This document shows, one piece after another, positions 34,705 through 46,412 of a DNA stretch of 64,000 nucleotides; the stretch's first letter is position 1, and each line of letters begins with the position of its first letter. The notes beneath the pieces are model-generated. The model did not search any database. It was not told the origin of the DNA and was given only the letters and a program-made list of their open reading frames with translations. A program made the translations under genes and the position numbers. The DNA lies in assembly GCA_030734395.1 (NCBI GenBank), contig JAUZTG010000029.1, positions 4,588,001 to 4,652,000 on the forward strand, in the 5' to 3' direction. The stretch comes from Sarocladium kiliense (lineage: Eukaryota; Ascomycota; Sordariomycetes; Hypocreales; Sarocladiaceae).

Positions 34705-35896
34705 TCTGATTTGACTGAATTTTGCGCACAGGAGGGATTCACCTCATGATTGATTCCAGAGGCTTTCACGGCATTCGCAGGGCTAGAAATAACGACTTTA
34801 AACCTGTATTGTCGTTGTTCCTTTGCTGGTCGGTGGTGCGAGGTCTGAAGCCGACATTTCCTTCAAACAAGGGGTCAGGACAGACAGGGAGGTGGGGTGG
34901 ACCCGTTGCCTCTCCAAGTTCACTCGTGGAATCCCCCACATGCACCACGCGTCGCGCCGCGGGCCTCAATACGCCCAGAAGAGGACCACAGCTTTCAGAG
35001 CTAAAGTCTTGATCGATTTGTTCGAGAACCTTCAAATCATATCAGTTATTAACGGCCTCGGCAGAAGGCTCTCGACAGGAGGCAGTGTCACCTACATGCC
35101 CCGCGCCCCTCTGGAGTCGGGCTGGGCATATTAGGAACAGGCGTGGCCTCTCTGCTATTGCGTAACTGACCAACACCATGCGATGAGCTTCCAAAGCCCC
35201 ATTGTGGTTCTGCGTGTCTTCGCGAAACGGCAGGGTGATGGATGGACCCGAGCAACGACACTTGGAGAGCCAGAATGCCGAGCCACAACGAGCACATGGG
35301 ATCCTTGGTGCGTTTCATGTCCCCTTTTTGTCAGAAGTCCACAAACCTCGCTTGTGTTGCGGGGTGACATCTACTAATAATAAGCCTAATCAGGTTCCGG
35401 AGTTGAGCTGGTCCTCTTGGCTTGTTCGGCGACAAACCCTCCACAAACTGAAGGCAGGGGTTTGCTTCCGTGCAGCATGCGGCTGTTCTGGGTGGATAAA
35501 AGACGCGGAAGCCGGTGCAATTCCTCTTGGTCCGACTTCTCCGGGTTCCGGACAGTTGGGTTTCTCTCATTCATACTCCTCCCAAGCAGTTAGCAACGCG
35601 CCAGGAAGGCCGCATTTGACGCTCCATATTTGCGCTGCACTGAGCTGGCATTGGATGCTTTGCGGCACTGAACATTGAGTGTTGGCTCCGACCGGCGTGT
35701 GCCCCTGGCCCTCTGACAATCCGCCACGGGCATTGGAGGAGAGACAGCCCATACAAAGCCAAGCACGCTCGAACAGGATTGACTCGGCCGAAGACACGCC
35801 CGCATCCCGCATCGTTATCGCGGAGCTATCGCGTGTTCTCCGGGACCACTTCGGTCCGCCGAGGACCTCTCCTCCGTCTCGGAGTGGACACCAAAG
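34705..35896. promoter_or_regulatory. divergent promoter region (GUP1 / Zn2Cys6 regulator)
   Basis: About 1.2 kb between divergent genes. Short overlapping frames on both strands are unsupported. A long upstream region is usual for a regulator gene. Confidence 0.4.
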
Positions 35897-38503
35897 ATGT
35901 CCAGTCCGTCCAACAGCGTGGATCGACAAGAGACCGCGGATCCTGGAGTGACCGGCGCAATTCACAGCATAGCCTGGTAGGCACACTCCGGAAAGCCCAG
36001 TCTCTTTTGCAACATGACGTGCGAAACAATCGAAGGAACCCAGTACTGACTCAGTCGCGATAGTAATGGGTGCCGAAAGGCAAAGTTGAGATGCTCCAGA
36101 GACAGACCGACTTGCGCAAATTGCGCACGCATCGGTGAGTATGTCTCACACCTTTCGGGTGCGCAAGTCGTAAAGATGAACTGACATCGCTTGTTGCGCC
36201 AGGCCATGACTGTGTTTACGAAACAAAACGTGTGAAGCCAGGCATCAAGGCTGGCGCCATTGAGAATATACATCGGCGTCTAGGTTCATATTAAGCTCTG
36301 CTCTTATTGAGACCGTGTTGCATCTCTGACTTTTGATCAGATGACCTAGAGAATCGGTTCATCGAGCAGCAAGGCAATCTTAACTTTGCAACGCGACTCG
36401 ACACCGCCAGCACTTCTTCACCTCACAGTGGAGACGCAGCACGCGGTGTTCTAGCACTCCTGGCAAGAGAACTACCGAAGCTGCTGCATTCCCCAGCTCC
36501 AGATAAGACGCAGCCCTACGAATCCGTGGAAAACTCCGGCAAGCGCCGCCGCCTCGAACAGAATGAAAGTACGGAAACCGTTCGTGAGCCGGCTGGCAAC
36601 CCGCCATTTCCAAGCCCGGCGCTGACTAAACTCATCGTTGACGTCTATTTCACCCATATTCATCCGTGGATACCTATGTTGAATCAGGATCGTTTTCGCC
36701 AGAGGGTCAGCGATCCCATGCAGCTGCCTTCATTGGAGATCATCGTGCATGCGATACATATCACTGTGGCGAGATATTTGGACGATGGGGATACGATGGA
36801 TGCAGAGTGGTCCGCGGACAGGATTAGGAGATGGGTCACAATGACGGCCATGGAGAACTTGTCCCTAGAGAGCTTGCAAGCTCTTATTATCATTGCATTC
36901 TATGAGGTGAGTCCACTGGAAGTCCGAGAGCATTGAACACCCTTCTAATAGTGTGCAAAAGATTGGAAACGGGAACGCCTCCCGAGCGTGGTCTATCGTC
37001 GCCTCCCTGAGCCGAACAGTCGAGTATCTTCAGATCACGATCGATCCAGAAGAGGGAGAAAGCCAGCCTATGAACCGGCCTTTCTCGTACCTACCTCCTC
37101 CCAGGGACTGGGCCGACCAGGAGGAACGACGGAGGGTTTTCTGGAATGTCTTTTTATTGGATCGCTTTGGTTCTATCACCATGGGTTGGAACACAAGCTT
37201 GACGTCGATTGATGTCCATCAACGGCTCCCGTGCGATGGTATATTGTGGCGAAAGCAAGAGGCGGTGACCACGCCGTATCTCGGCATCTGGGACAAATCG
37301 ACTGGGGGCGTGGGTAATATGAGTCCCATGTCTTCGCGCCGTCACGATGCGGACCCAACCGCAGGCGAGATGGATCGTCGGGATTCGCGTGCCGGACCGT
37401 TTCCACCTCCGCGCTCAAATGAGACAGACGTGTCCAGGATAGGAGCATTCGCATACTGTGTGGAGGCTACCGAATCCATGAGTCGGGTTGTCACCTATTT
37501 TCTTCAACAACGAATCGATCCCACGAATTCTGAGGAGGTGACCGCATGGATAGCCAGGTTCAAGGAATTGGACCTTCGTCTCGTGCACTGGAAGATGTTC
37601 CTTCCGCAAAAGTGGAAGTCCAATGTGCCGAAGCAGGCTTCTAGGATGGATCCGAATCTCACCCTGGCTCATGTAACGCACAACGCGTCGACAATTCTCC
37701 TTCACCAGCTCATTGCATATCCCCCTCTAGCTTGGCCTTTTCGAACGAAACTTCCCAGCGTTTGGAGCGCAGAGACATGCTGTCTGGCCGGAATGGAGAT
37801 CTCGACTATTACCAAAAAGTATCTGGAAAACACACCCCAATCACTTCCTTTAGCGAGCTCGTTCGCCTTTTGCGTCTACATTGCTGCCAGGGTCATGTTG
37901 ATTCATTGGAGGCATGACACGCAGAATCGTCATCTGGATGAATTCTGGTCTCTTACGCACAGTCTGGAGGATATGTCGCGAAGATGGAATGGCCCATCAG
38001 TGGGCCCGGAAGCACAGCGTCGTGACATAGGTGCGAAGTACGCATGGAAGCTGCGTGATTTGCACCGACGATGCATGCATGACAAACATTACCGAATTCC
38101 TGTCATGGACTACACGCAAGAAATCGACCATCGGGCATCCTTTGCACCCCCTCAGCGAAGATACTCTGGTGGCCTTGGCATGCCAGTATGTTTGCCACCA
38201 CACGAACCGATGGACACTCAAACACAGTGGCGGCAGACACCTAACGCTCCTCCAACTGCTTACCCAGATGGACCGGCTGCTGGTAGCGATGCACAACAGC
38301 CTGAGCGGGTCACCATGCCTTACCAGCAATATGATATAGGGGCCACCCCACTGGTTGCATCAACGCAAACGCCCCAGGATACTCATAATGCAGAACTGAA
38401 TCGGCAAATGGCTTCAAGTGAATATCTTGTGGACATGGATCGTGTCATTGCTTTTAATGACGGAAGTTTATTTACAGTCGATATGGGAAATGGAGTTTGG
38501 TAA
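35897..38503 (+). CDS. Zn2Cys6 transcription factor with fungal_trans domain
   Basis: Five exons: 35897-35976, 36064-36134, 36203-36283, 36341-36906, 36962-38503; 779 residues. The DNA-binding domain is spread over three small exons in frames masked by longer spurious ones. Joined, it has cysteines at residues 27, 30, 37, 44, 47 and 54 with exact C-x2-C-x6-C-x6-C-x2-C-x6-C spacing (CNGCRKAKLRCSRDRPTC then ANCARIGHDC). The codon of the first Cys is split by intron 1 (TG|T). The typical basic linker KRVKPGIKAGAIENIHRRL follows, then a DLENRF dimerisation helix. The middle homology region starts VDVYFTHIHPWIPMLNQDRF, with RRVFWNVFLLDRF at about residue 300. The C-terminus is Gln/Pro-rich and may activate transcription. 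Introns have clear CTGAC/CTAAT branch sites. The regulated pathway is unknown. Confidence 0.88.
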
Positions 38504-39018
38504 ATACAACAATACAATCGCAAGGGACCCAATCGGCCTGCACTTCTGTCTGATCACGCCGAATTTGCAGATGGAGCGACGGCTTCAGCTCACTCACCCA
38601 GTAGAAAGACTTGTGGGAAGTGATCTCGGCCATTAGTGTTTCGCTCCTTGACTGAATTGACTCAATTCTGATACATGGAGCTGAGGAACATCCGCCGATC
38701 TGGAAGACGAGATGACACGCTGAGGCTCATGAACTCGGGAGCTTTCTAGCAAACATTATCCTGTGACCTTTTCACGGATATCTTCATTGGAAAGGGCGAG
38801 GACGAACTGGGAAGTAGCTTGGAGCTGGAGCATGGATCGGTTCATGACAGGAGGGGCCCGAACGATAATCTGTTAAGGCATGCGCGAGCAGGCGCGAGGC
38901 AAACTGTCTACAGAGACATTGAGTGTATGATCGGGAAGTGAGGTTAAGACGAGCATTGATCTTTTATCACTTTCTAGACCATTTCTAGGGCGAGCAACTG
39001 GTCCCCAAGCTCGACTAC
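38504..39018. other. convergent 3' region
   Basis: About 0.5 kb between the regulator (plus) and a small minus-strand frame. No further gene is seen. Confidence 0.35.
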
Positions 39019-39216
39019 TTAATAATCGCCATAAACAAGACCATGGTTTGCGTAACGCTTCATCGCATTCTCATTGTTATTTGCCGCACCGTTCTTCAGT
39101 AGGCTCTCGAACCGCTGACCATGAACAACATCCTCAACTGCGAGCGCGTCACTTCCACTGTATGTGAAGCGAGGTGTGTCGCTCGCCATCGAGAAATTCA
39201 GTAGGTCGTCGGCCAT
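39019..39216 (-). CDS. small open frame, 65 residues, unknown
   Basis: An ATG-initiated single frame with coding-like codon use (mostly C/G third positions at the start) and protein-like, hydrophilic composition: MADDLLNFSMASDTPRFTYS at the start, NHGLVYGDY at the end. No membrane segment, signal peptide or known domain. It lies 78 nt downstream of the next small minus-strand gene and is not joined to it by a visible intron. It could be an independent small protein or a chance frame. Confidence 0.4.
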   Translation of the reverse strand: MADDLLNFSMASDTPRFTYSGSDALAVEDVVHGQRFESLLKNGAANNNENAMKRYANHGLVYGDY

Positions 39217-39294
39217 ACTTCGACTGGGCGCTCTCGCACTCCTTCCAGGTCCCGGGAGGTGAAAGTGAAATATTGACGTGATGTATGCCCGCAG

Positions 39295-39633
39295 TCAAAT
39301 ATACCGGAACATGTTGTTCTTGACGCTCCGCTTCATGGCGACGGGTTTGCCATCCTCATACTCGACAGCCGCGGAACCGCCGTCTCCCGTCCGTCCAGCG
39401 AGCTTTTCTGCCAGCTCTTTATCAAGTTGTGCGATAGTTTTGGATGGCTTTGCGTCCTCGGCGCTCGGCGCTTGTGGCGGAGCACGTATGCTGGTGTCTT
39501 TTTCATTCTGGGCATTTGAGCTGTCGGCTCTGTTGCTATGTTGCACACCGCGTTGTCCTGATGGCCAAGGTGCCCAAAACGTACGCGTTCGGACTGAGCC
39601 TGTCGTAGTGGCAATGACTCTCGCACAACGCAT
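39295..39633 (-). CDS. small conserved fungal protein, 112 residues, possibly mitochondrial
   Basis: A single exon starting MRCARVIATTTGSVRTRTF, Arg/Thr-rich and free of acidic residues, like a mitochondrial presequence. A disordered Ser/Pro middle follows, then a charged helix (TIAQLDKELAEKLAG). It ends in a tight C-terminal motif, GDGGSAAVEYEDGKPVAMKR followed by SVKNNMFRYI. I recall the same C-terminal ending in other filamentous ascomycetes but know no function. The conserved tail after a variable N-terminus suggests a binding motif; this is inference. The next gene upstream (N-acetyltransferase) is divergent. Confidence 0.6.
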   Translation of the reverse strand: MRCARVIATTTGSVRTRTFWAPWPSGQRGVQHSNRADSSNAQNEKDTSIRAPPQAPSAEDAKPSKTIAQLDKELAEKLAGRTGDGGSAAVEYEDGKPVAMKRSVKNNMFRYI

Positions 39634-40065
39634 CTCGAGGTCCACTTGCTGTGGCAAACAGCACTTCGAAAACGGTTCGATCCTCGATGCCTTTTCTCCT
39701 TTATCAAGCGAAGATGGCAGCCGTTCGGGCTGGACCGCTCGCCATCCGCCTACAGGTAGTTGGGCAGGGTCGGACTTGATACTCCGCTCCTTCGTGGCTG
39801 TTGCTGCTCAAGGTGGATCCAATACAGATACCCTGCGCGTTGTTTTGACGCAAGCTACGAACGTACATATTATCCAGAAGGATTTTGTTCAGCTGAGATA
39901 GCTTCCATTGTCTCCCCTGATCGGTAGGTAGGTAGAAAGTAGGACCGCAAGGTGGTAGTAGGTAAGCAGGCCAACACCGCCCCGCACGACAATGCAACCC
40001 AAGCCTTCAAATCACCATTCAGCCAGTGCTCTGTGTTAACACGACGAAGACATCACATTTGAACA
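39634..40065. promoter_or_regulatory. divergent promoter region
   Basis: About 0.4 kb between the small minus-strand gene and the N-acetyltransferase locus. It contains an imperfect TAGGTAGGTAG run near 39925. No gene is seen. Confidence 0.35.
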
Positions 40066-41083
40066 ATGACGCGGACATACACTCCTGAGCAGGTGGCTCA
40101 GTTTCTGGCTTTCCTTGACGTGCCGCAACAGTATCGCACTGACATTGTTGAACCTTCCCTAGACTTTTTTGCGCGTGCTTCACACGCACATGATATCTAC
40201 GATTCCTTCCGAGACACTTGGTCTCCACTACGCCACGCAACAAGAGATTCAGCTCGACCCCAAGGCCATATTTGATAAAGTGGTTGTAAGCGGCCGCGGA
40301 AGAGGTGGCTACTGTCTAGAAAACAACCAACTCTTCCTCTATGTGCTGCGTGATCTTGGCTTTCAAGCCTCTCCTGTTGGAGCCAGAGTTTGGCCACGCC
40401 GTGATGGAGTCTCACAGGGGGAATATATGGGCTGGTGAGACCCTTGATGATGAGCATAGCTACAATGGCAATGGGATGCCCTAACTTGCGTCAACAAAAG
40501 GTTCATATCGTTCAGATTGTTTCGTTTGCAGACGGCTCTCGCTGGATGGTGGATGTTTGCTTCGGTGGAGAAGGGGCCTACACAGCCCATGCGTCTTGCA
40601 GACGGAGCAATGATACGAAACATGGGCACGCAGGATGTTCGACTGACGCGCGACTTCATACCTCGTCAAGCGTCGCGTGACCCTGCGCATCAAATGTGGC
40701 TGTATCAGTGTCGAAACAGTGAGAGCCTGCCCTGGGTGGCTTACTATCTCTTCAGTGATGCCGTGGAGTGGTTGGCCCCCGATTTTTCGGTCATCAATTG
40801 CTTTACAGGAGCCAGCATCGACAGATTTGCCGTGGAAAACGTGTTGGTAGTCAAATTCTTACGACAGTCTGCAAGCGATTATTTCGATGGGACACAGGAG
40901 ATATATGGAAAAAGAATGCTGGTCAATGGCGCACTCAAGGAGAATCTCGATGTGAAAACGACGATTGTTGAGAAGTGTCGGAGCGAGGATCAGCGAGTCG
41001 CATCGTTGCGAAAGTGGTTTGACATAGAGCTGACAACGGCGGAGATCCTGGCAATCGCCAACCACATTACAGAGCTGAGATAG
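40066..41083 (+). pseudogene. arylamine N-acetyltransferase, frame-disrupted
   Basis: The NAT family is unmistakable: FDKVVVSGRGRGGYCLENN with the catalytic Cys, a His in VHIVQIVSF and an Asp in RWMVDVCFGG, then the C-terminal lid. These pieces lie in three frames. The first break is in a run of six T at 40165-40170, between SLDF and the segment with LHTHMISTIP. An intron at 40435-40500 (GTGAGA donor, CTAAC branch, AAAAG acceptor) joins in the wrong phase for the His/Asp segment, as if one base were missing at the junction. Frame is regained at a run of four G at 40573-40576. No other stop interrupts the gene. Either it is a young pseudogene or the sequence has homopolymer errors. NATs acetylate arylamines and can detoxify plant or microbial amines. 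Confidence 0.75.
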
Positions 41084-41413
41084 CTGTCCGGAACCAAGAA
41101 CCCCAAAACTTGACAGCAGAGCGCTCTGGAGCTTCAGGTGGCCCTGGTGTATGTCAGTGAGACGCGCGACTGTAATGGAGTCTTGGGGACGACTGGCTTC
41201 TCAGCTAATAACCCTAACCCAAGCAAACCGCCCCACATGTTCCAATGGCTGCGACCCAGTTCCTCCAACCACGTAGCCACTTCGCCCGGAGCTTCGAGCT
41301 GTTGCAAGCTGCGAAACACCGCCTCACACGCCCAGCTCAACTCGACAGCGCATCCAAAATCAACCACTCAAATAGCGCTTCTCGATCCTAGGCGACTTCT
41401 GAATATTCTCAGG
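41084..41413. other. intergenic
   Basis: Short stretch between the N-acetyltransferase locus and SWP1, both on the plus strand. A frame open upstream of the SWP1 ATG has no family resemblance. Confidence 0.4.
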
Positions 41414-42458
41414 ATGCGGTGGTCTGTCACTTACGGCGCTCTGCTGCTCGCCAGCGTAGCCAATGCTGCTACCTCATGGACCTTCGGTGATGGTTCTGTC
41501 ACCATCGGCTCCAAAGGCGCCCAAGATGTCAGCCAAAGGTCCGTATCATCGTCTGGTGAATTGGAGAGGGACCAAACAAACAGAGGTGTCCTGGAGATCT
41601 AACAACTTTCAAATACAGTTTCACCGAGAATGAGCGCGTCACTAGCTCCCTTGTCCTTGGACATACCGACACGATCAAGATTGCCCTGACCACCAAAGAG
41701 GGCTCGAAGGCCAAACGACCGCACCAGGGCTTCCTTATCCTCAGAGACGCTTCAGGACTTGAGGCCCCCTACCCTCTGAATATCAAGGCCTCTGGCAAGG
41801 CCACGGTTGAACTGGTAAGCTTCTTCGTGACGACAAACTGCCACTCTGCTAATGTTGACGTGTCCTTCTAGACTCAGAAAGACCTCCCAATTCAACTCCT
41901 CCAATCGCCTTCACCCCTCGAAGCTACCATCGTCATCGGCTCGTTCGGCTCCTCCCAAGCGTCACAATCCCGGGTCTTCGATCTTAATATTAAGCTCGAC
42001 CCCAACTCGCCGCCAACTCCTTATACAGCCCCTTTGCGATACGGGAAACAGCCCCTCATTAGCCATATCTTCCGGCAGGATCCCCAAAGCCCACCACGTA
42101 TCGTCTCCCTTGCCTTTGTCCTCGCTGTTCTGGCCACTGTTCCAGCACTCTTCATCGGCGTAAGTTGACCCATGAACGCTCGCTAGCGGTCGGCTGGACT
42201 TGCTAACATTGGACACAGTGGATTCTTCTTGGGGCCAACCTCTCTCACATGCAGAAGGCGGTATCTAGTGCACCAATCTCGCACAGCGTTTTCTTCGGTT
42301 CCATTGTCGCCATGGAAGGAGTCTTCTTTCTGTACTACAGCGCCTGGAATCTTTTCCAGACCTTGCCCGTTGCGGGTGTCGTCGCTGTCGTCGCTTTTCT
42401 TAGTGGTACACGGGCCCTTGGCGAAGTTCAGCGTCGAAGGCTTGCAGGCGAGAGGTGA
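41414..42458 (+). CDS. SWP1: oligosaccharyltransferase delta subunit (ribophorin II/Swp1)
   Basis: Four exons: 41414-41538, 41619-41814, 41872-42159, 42219-42458; 282 residues. A signal peptide (MRWSVTYGALLLASVANAAT) precedes a luminal beta-rich domain with SLVLGHTDTIKIALTTKEGS and FLILRDASGLEAPYPLNIKA. The conserved Swp1 segment before the membrane reads PLRYGKQPLISHIFRQDPQS. Three hydrophobic helices end the protein, the last around LFQTLPVAGVVAVVAFLSGT. Swp1 is an ER-membrane subunit of the complex that transfers the glycan to Asn in nascent secretory proteins. Size and topology fit the family. Confidence 0.92.
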
Positions 42459-43218
42459 TGCGTCAAGTGACTCGCACAGAAAGTGGCTTGCGCCTCTGTG
42501 ATGGTTTGGAATATGGGCATATGGGCAATAGTCCACGCCGACCCGTGACGGGCAGTGACAGCACACTCGTACTCGGAAGAGCGACTTACTCCGGCAATGA
42601 GAAATTACGACCGATTGGGTCCGACTAGCTCATGTAACCTCATGTAACAATAGCAATGCATGATGGACCATCCGAAGAGATCAATCCTTCGCCTGGATCT
42701 CACAATTGGTCATGAATCAAGAGGATAAAGATTACTAAAATATCTACACAATATTGAATGTATTTGGTATCCTACGGTCCTTGTGTCCCAACTGTGTGTA
42801 TTGGTACCTCACCATCTGAGCGAAACAGGGTAACCCGAGTGATCTTTAATGACACCCTGCTTGCAACCCCCTCGTTGCGTAAGCCAACCAAAATGATACC
42901 ACTTGTGTTTTGCAGCAACGCTTCGATACTTTTTCAACATGAACCTTGCAAGTTCAACACCCCTGTCGCATGTATCAGGCAATAGGCCTTTAAAGCGCCG
43001 CCACCATACTCCATATGCTCCCCAGCGAACGCTACTTTGGTTATCCTCGGCTCACAACACGCTACCGCACTTAGCAACAGCCAGCCCTCAGACCCCAATC
43101 TGCCAAGAACTTCGTGGTCACAGCATTACACAGAGCAACGCTTTTCGACCAAGCTGAATATCTTCGTGCCTTCTAGCAGCTGGGCTTCGCCTGTACGAGA
43201 GATTTGAGCCAGATCATT
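42459..43218. other. intergenic
   Basis: About 0.76 kb of fairly AT-rich sequence between two plus-strand genes. No supported gene is seen. Confidence 0.4.
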
Positions 43219-44426
43219 ATGGGCGACATGTACGTAGGGGACGCAACATTCTCTGCAGTCCAAGACGCACCTGCACCTCGACGTGCCTCCGGCGTTGCTA
43301 ATGTGTATGGGTAGCTATGCTCAGCTGCCTTCAGTTGAGGAAACGCTCAATCATCCAGCGTATCCCACGGCAGTATGGAATCTGGACCCTGACCTGAAGG
43401 GCGTCGCCGCCGTAGCTCAGAATAGGGGTGGACCTCACCGCATCACCTGGGAAATTCATGGCAACGGACCTTCAAGAATATTGGTTAGTTCAGCCAAGGT
43501 TGACTCAATCAATCCCACTAATCTATACCCCATTGCAGTTTGTAATGGGCGTTGGAGGTACCAGACGTACATGGCAGCAACAGACCAAGCACTTCGGCCA
43601 TGACAACCGGGACCATTACGCGGTCCTCGTGTTGGACAACCGGGGTCAGGGTGAGAGTGACAAGCCTTTGCGGCGATACTCCACCTCTGAGATGGCTCTC
43701 GACATCATTGATGTCCTTGACCAAGTTGGGTGGACCTCTTCCCGCAGCATCCATCTCGTTGGGATATCTCTTGGTGGCATGATCGCCCAGGAGGTTGCCC
43801 ATGCTGATCCTCACCGTTTCCGCTCTCTTTCTCTTGTCTGCACCACATCTGCCATGCAGCGTGCTAAGTCCTTTCACGAAGAACTGTCTCAGCGTTCCGG
43901 TGTTTTGTTTCCCAAGTCAGAGCACCGTTCGACTGTGGATACAGCACTGCAGATCTTCAATAAGGAGTGGTTGCTCGCGCCAGATGAAGCATCCCTACCA
44001 GTTTTGGGGACAACGCCCAACTGTGGTCCACCACGGGGCAGAGGGACTGAGTACTTGTGTTTTGACAATAACTTCCAACGCTTCTTGGCTGGGGAGCTCA
44101 CGAAGCGCCGGGACCCTGGGTTCTACTCCAAAATGGGCATCATCTGCCAGCTGATCGCCGCTGGGTGGCATTACAAGTCTCCAGAACAATTGAAATCCAT
44201 AGCGGATGTGATCGGCCGCGAAAGTATAATGGTTCTACATGGGACAGGAGACAACATGATCGGCATCGAGAACGGCAAGTCGTTGATGAGAATTATGGAA
44301 CCCGGGACAGCTATGATCGTCGACGGTATGAGCCACACACCGGTCCTGGACCGCCCACAGTGGTTCAATAAGCTTCTGGAGGAGAAGTTACAAGCATGGG
44401 ACGAGCTAGAGCAGAGCAGAGAATGA
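43219..44426 (+). CDS. alpha/beta hydrolase
   Basis: Preferred model: exons 43219-43229, 43315-43483, 43539-44426; 355 residues. The 11-nt first exon (MGDI) is followed by a GTACGT donor and a GCTAAT branch site; alternatively translation starts at an ATG at 43301 or 43307 without that intron. Intron 2 is secure: it joins GPSRIL to FVMGVGGTRRTW, the oxyanion strand. The nucleophile elbow is HLVGISLGGMIAQ, preceded by VLDNRGQGESDKP. The catalytic His is in VDGMSHTPVLDRPQWF, and an Asp is likely near LHGTGDNMI. The fold is that of epoxide-hydrolase/lipase-like enzymes; the substrate is unknown. No signal peptide, so it is probably intracellular. Confidence 0.85.
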
Positions 44427-44612
44427 GGTCGCTATCTCTGGGGTGGGCTGTATAAAGATTGTCATATGCTCGTCTTACGCTTCGGAACCACATGTGAACT
44501 CATGCCTCGTGGGCGAGCCAATCAAAATCCGTGATAATGCTTGATGATCAGATGTATCCATAAACCAGGCCTGTCCTCTCCGTGACCCATAGGTACGGAT
44601 CAGTCTCGTAGC

Positions 44613-46412
44613 TTAAAGCATGATCAAGCCCACCCCGCTTCGATTCTTCTCATCCAATTCCATCTTGGCTGTGATGCCTCCACCGATTGCCTTGGCTCTG
44701 TAGTTGAAGAGGTAATAATGCAGCTGACCATCACCAGCGCCGAACTTTTGCTGCTCAAGGAATAGCGCGTTGTCCATCAGGGTCAGCGCATTGAAGACGT
44801 CAAACTTTGCTCGCTTTGCCAAAATGAGCGCGTCATTGATGAGGGCGTTGAGGCGATCCTTGAGAACTTGCTGATCGAAAGGCTGAACGAGGCCGGCCTC
44901 ACTCGCATAGTAGAAGAGATAGGCAACTCGCACAACGTCGTGCTTGGCATTGCCAATGACAGATGATTCAACACAGTAGAATGAGAAGAAGTCAGTGATC
45001 TTCTTATTGGCATCCTGCATTGTGTCAGTGGAACTTGTAACCTAATCGTAGTGGGGTGTCAATGCTCTCATACCTCAACAACATACGTCCAGACAACCTG
45101 CTCACCACCAGGCTCAATTTTGGGAACAAACCAATGGACCGCCTCGTCGCGGGTGAATTCCGGTGCCATGTCGAACCTTGCTAGATACCGCTTTAGTAGG
45201 CTGAGCACTTCATCGACGTCCTTCTCCTGCATTTCCCTGACGCCTTTTGTGGAAGTGCTATCAGGAAGCGCATATTTGCGAACCTGATACGCAGGCTTGC
45301 TGTTGGGTGGGAGAGGACTGAAGCCACACTCGTAGAGCTTCTGCCAGTTAATCGACCTGTGATAGTAACGGCATGTGCTCACCGGTCGTGGAAGAACAAC
45401 CCCTGCGGTGTACAGACCCTGCCAGACCTCGTCAAGGTTGCTGATGCGAGTAACTTCCTTGATGAGCACGGGTGCGAGCCTTTTACCGCGCAGCTTCTTA
45501 TGAACACATAGAAAGTTGACCTCGGAACAGAGAACGACTTTGTTTCGTACCCGGAGGTGAACGGGGATAGCCGAGATGAAAGCGACGAGCTTGCGAGATT
45601 GTGAGGCACGAACGCCAATATGGTAGCGCTTTTGCCACCCTGGGGACATCATGGCCCTGAGGGACGCTTAGCATGATGACGGCCCAGATTGAACACCGTA
45701 TGACTTACCACCGAAGGATTGAAGGCGAATAGTTGAAGCGGAAGTGAGCATCGTCATCTTCCACATAATGGCCATTCAGGAGCTCGTACACCTCCTTGAC
45801 CTCCTCGTCACTCTTCAGGTCAACAGTCACCCACTCAAACCCGGCCACCAAGGATGCCGGCTCCTTGGAAACATCGTCGACCGTCTGGATCTTGAGAGGC
45901 CCTTCTTCCATGTTCTTCTCCTCTTCGCCAAATTTGGGAACGGGTTGAGTCTGCCAGAATTTGTATGATGCCATGTCCTTGGCGTTCTTGCCTCCGGCGG
46001 CTAGGCCGGTCATGATCTCCTGGAGATTCATCTTCCTCAACAAGTCGGCGGTCTGATCAGCTGACGGGTTGCTGGTTCCAGAAAGTTGAGCAACCTCCTG
46101 TGCGAGCGCGGGGTTCAGTGCCATGAGGTCTTTCAGCTGCTGAGGGGTGAGGCCACCAATGGCCTTCTTCATATCCTGGTCAGGATCGCCCGAGGAGCCC
46201 GTCAAGAGCTCCTTAGCTTTCTTGCGCTTCGACTTCTTCTTCTTCTTCTTGCTCGCGGATGTGGATGCGCCAGCCGCAGCGCCTCCATCTGTGGTGCCGG
46301 CAGGCTCATCATCGGACTCGAGATCAGATTCGACGTCGGGCTGCTTGCCTTTCAGTCCGGCGTCAACTTCCGCGACAGCGGGCTCGACCGGTTTCGACTC
46401 TTCGGAAGGCAT
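44613..46412 (-). CDS. NMT1: glycylpeptide N-tetradecanoyltransferase (N-myristoyltransferase)
   Basis: Three exons: 46412-45709, 45656-45074, 45014-44613; 562 residues. The N-terminus is acidic, then strongly basic ([16 protein letters not shown]), as in ribosome-associated NMTs. An insertion with [20 protein letters not shown] follows; this region is longer than in yeast. The catalytic domain shows [45 protein letters not shown] and [20 protein letters not shown] (both NMT signatures). It ends [20 protein letters not shown] followed by IML, the C-terminal carboxylate that acts as catalytic base. The enzyme adds myristate to N-terminal Gly of ARF and other proteins. The frame is open upstream of 46412, but the family start is MPSEESKP. 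Confidence 0.96.
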
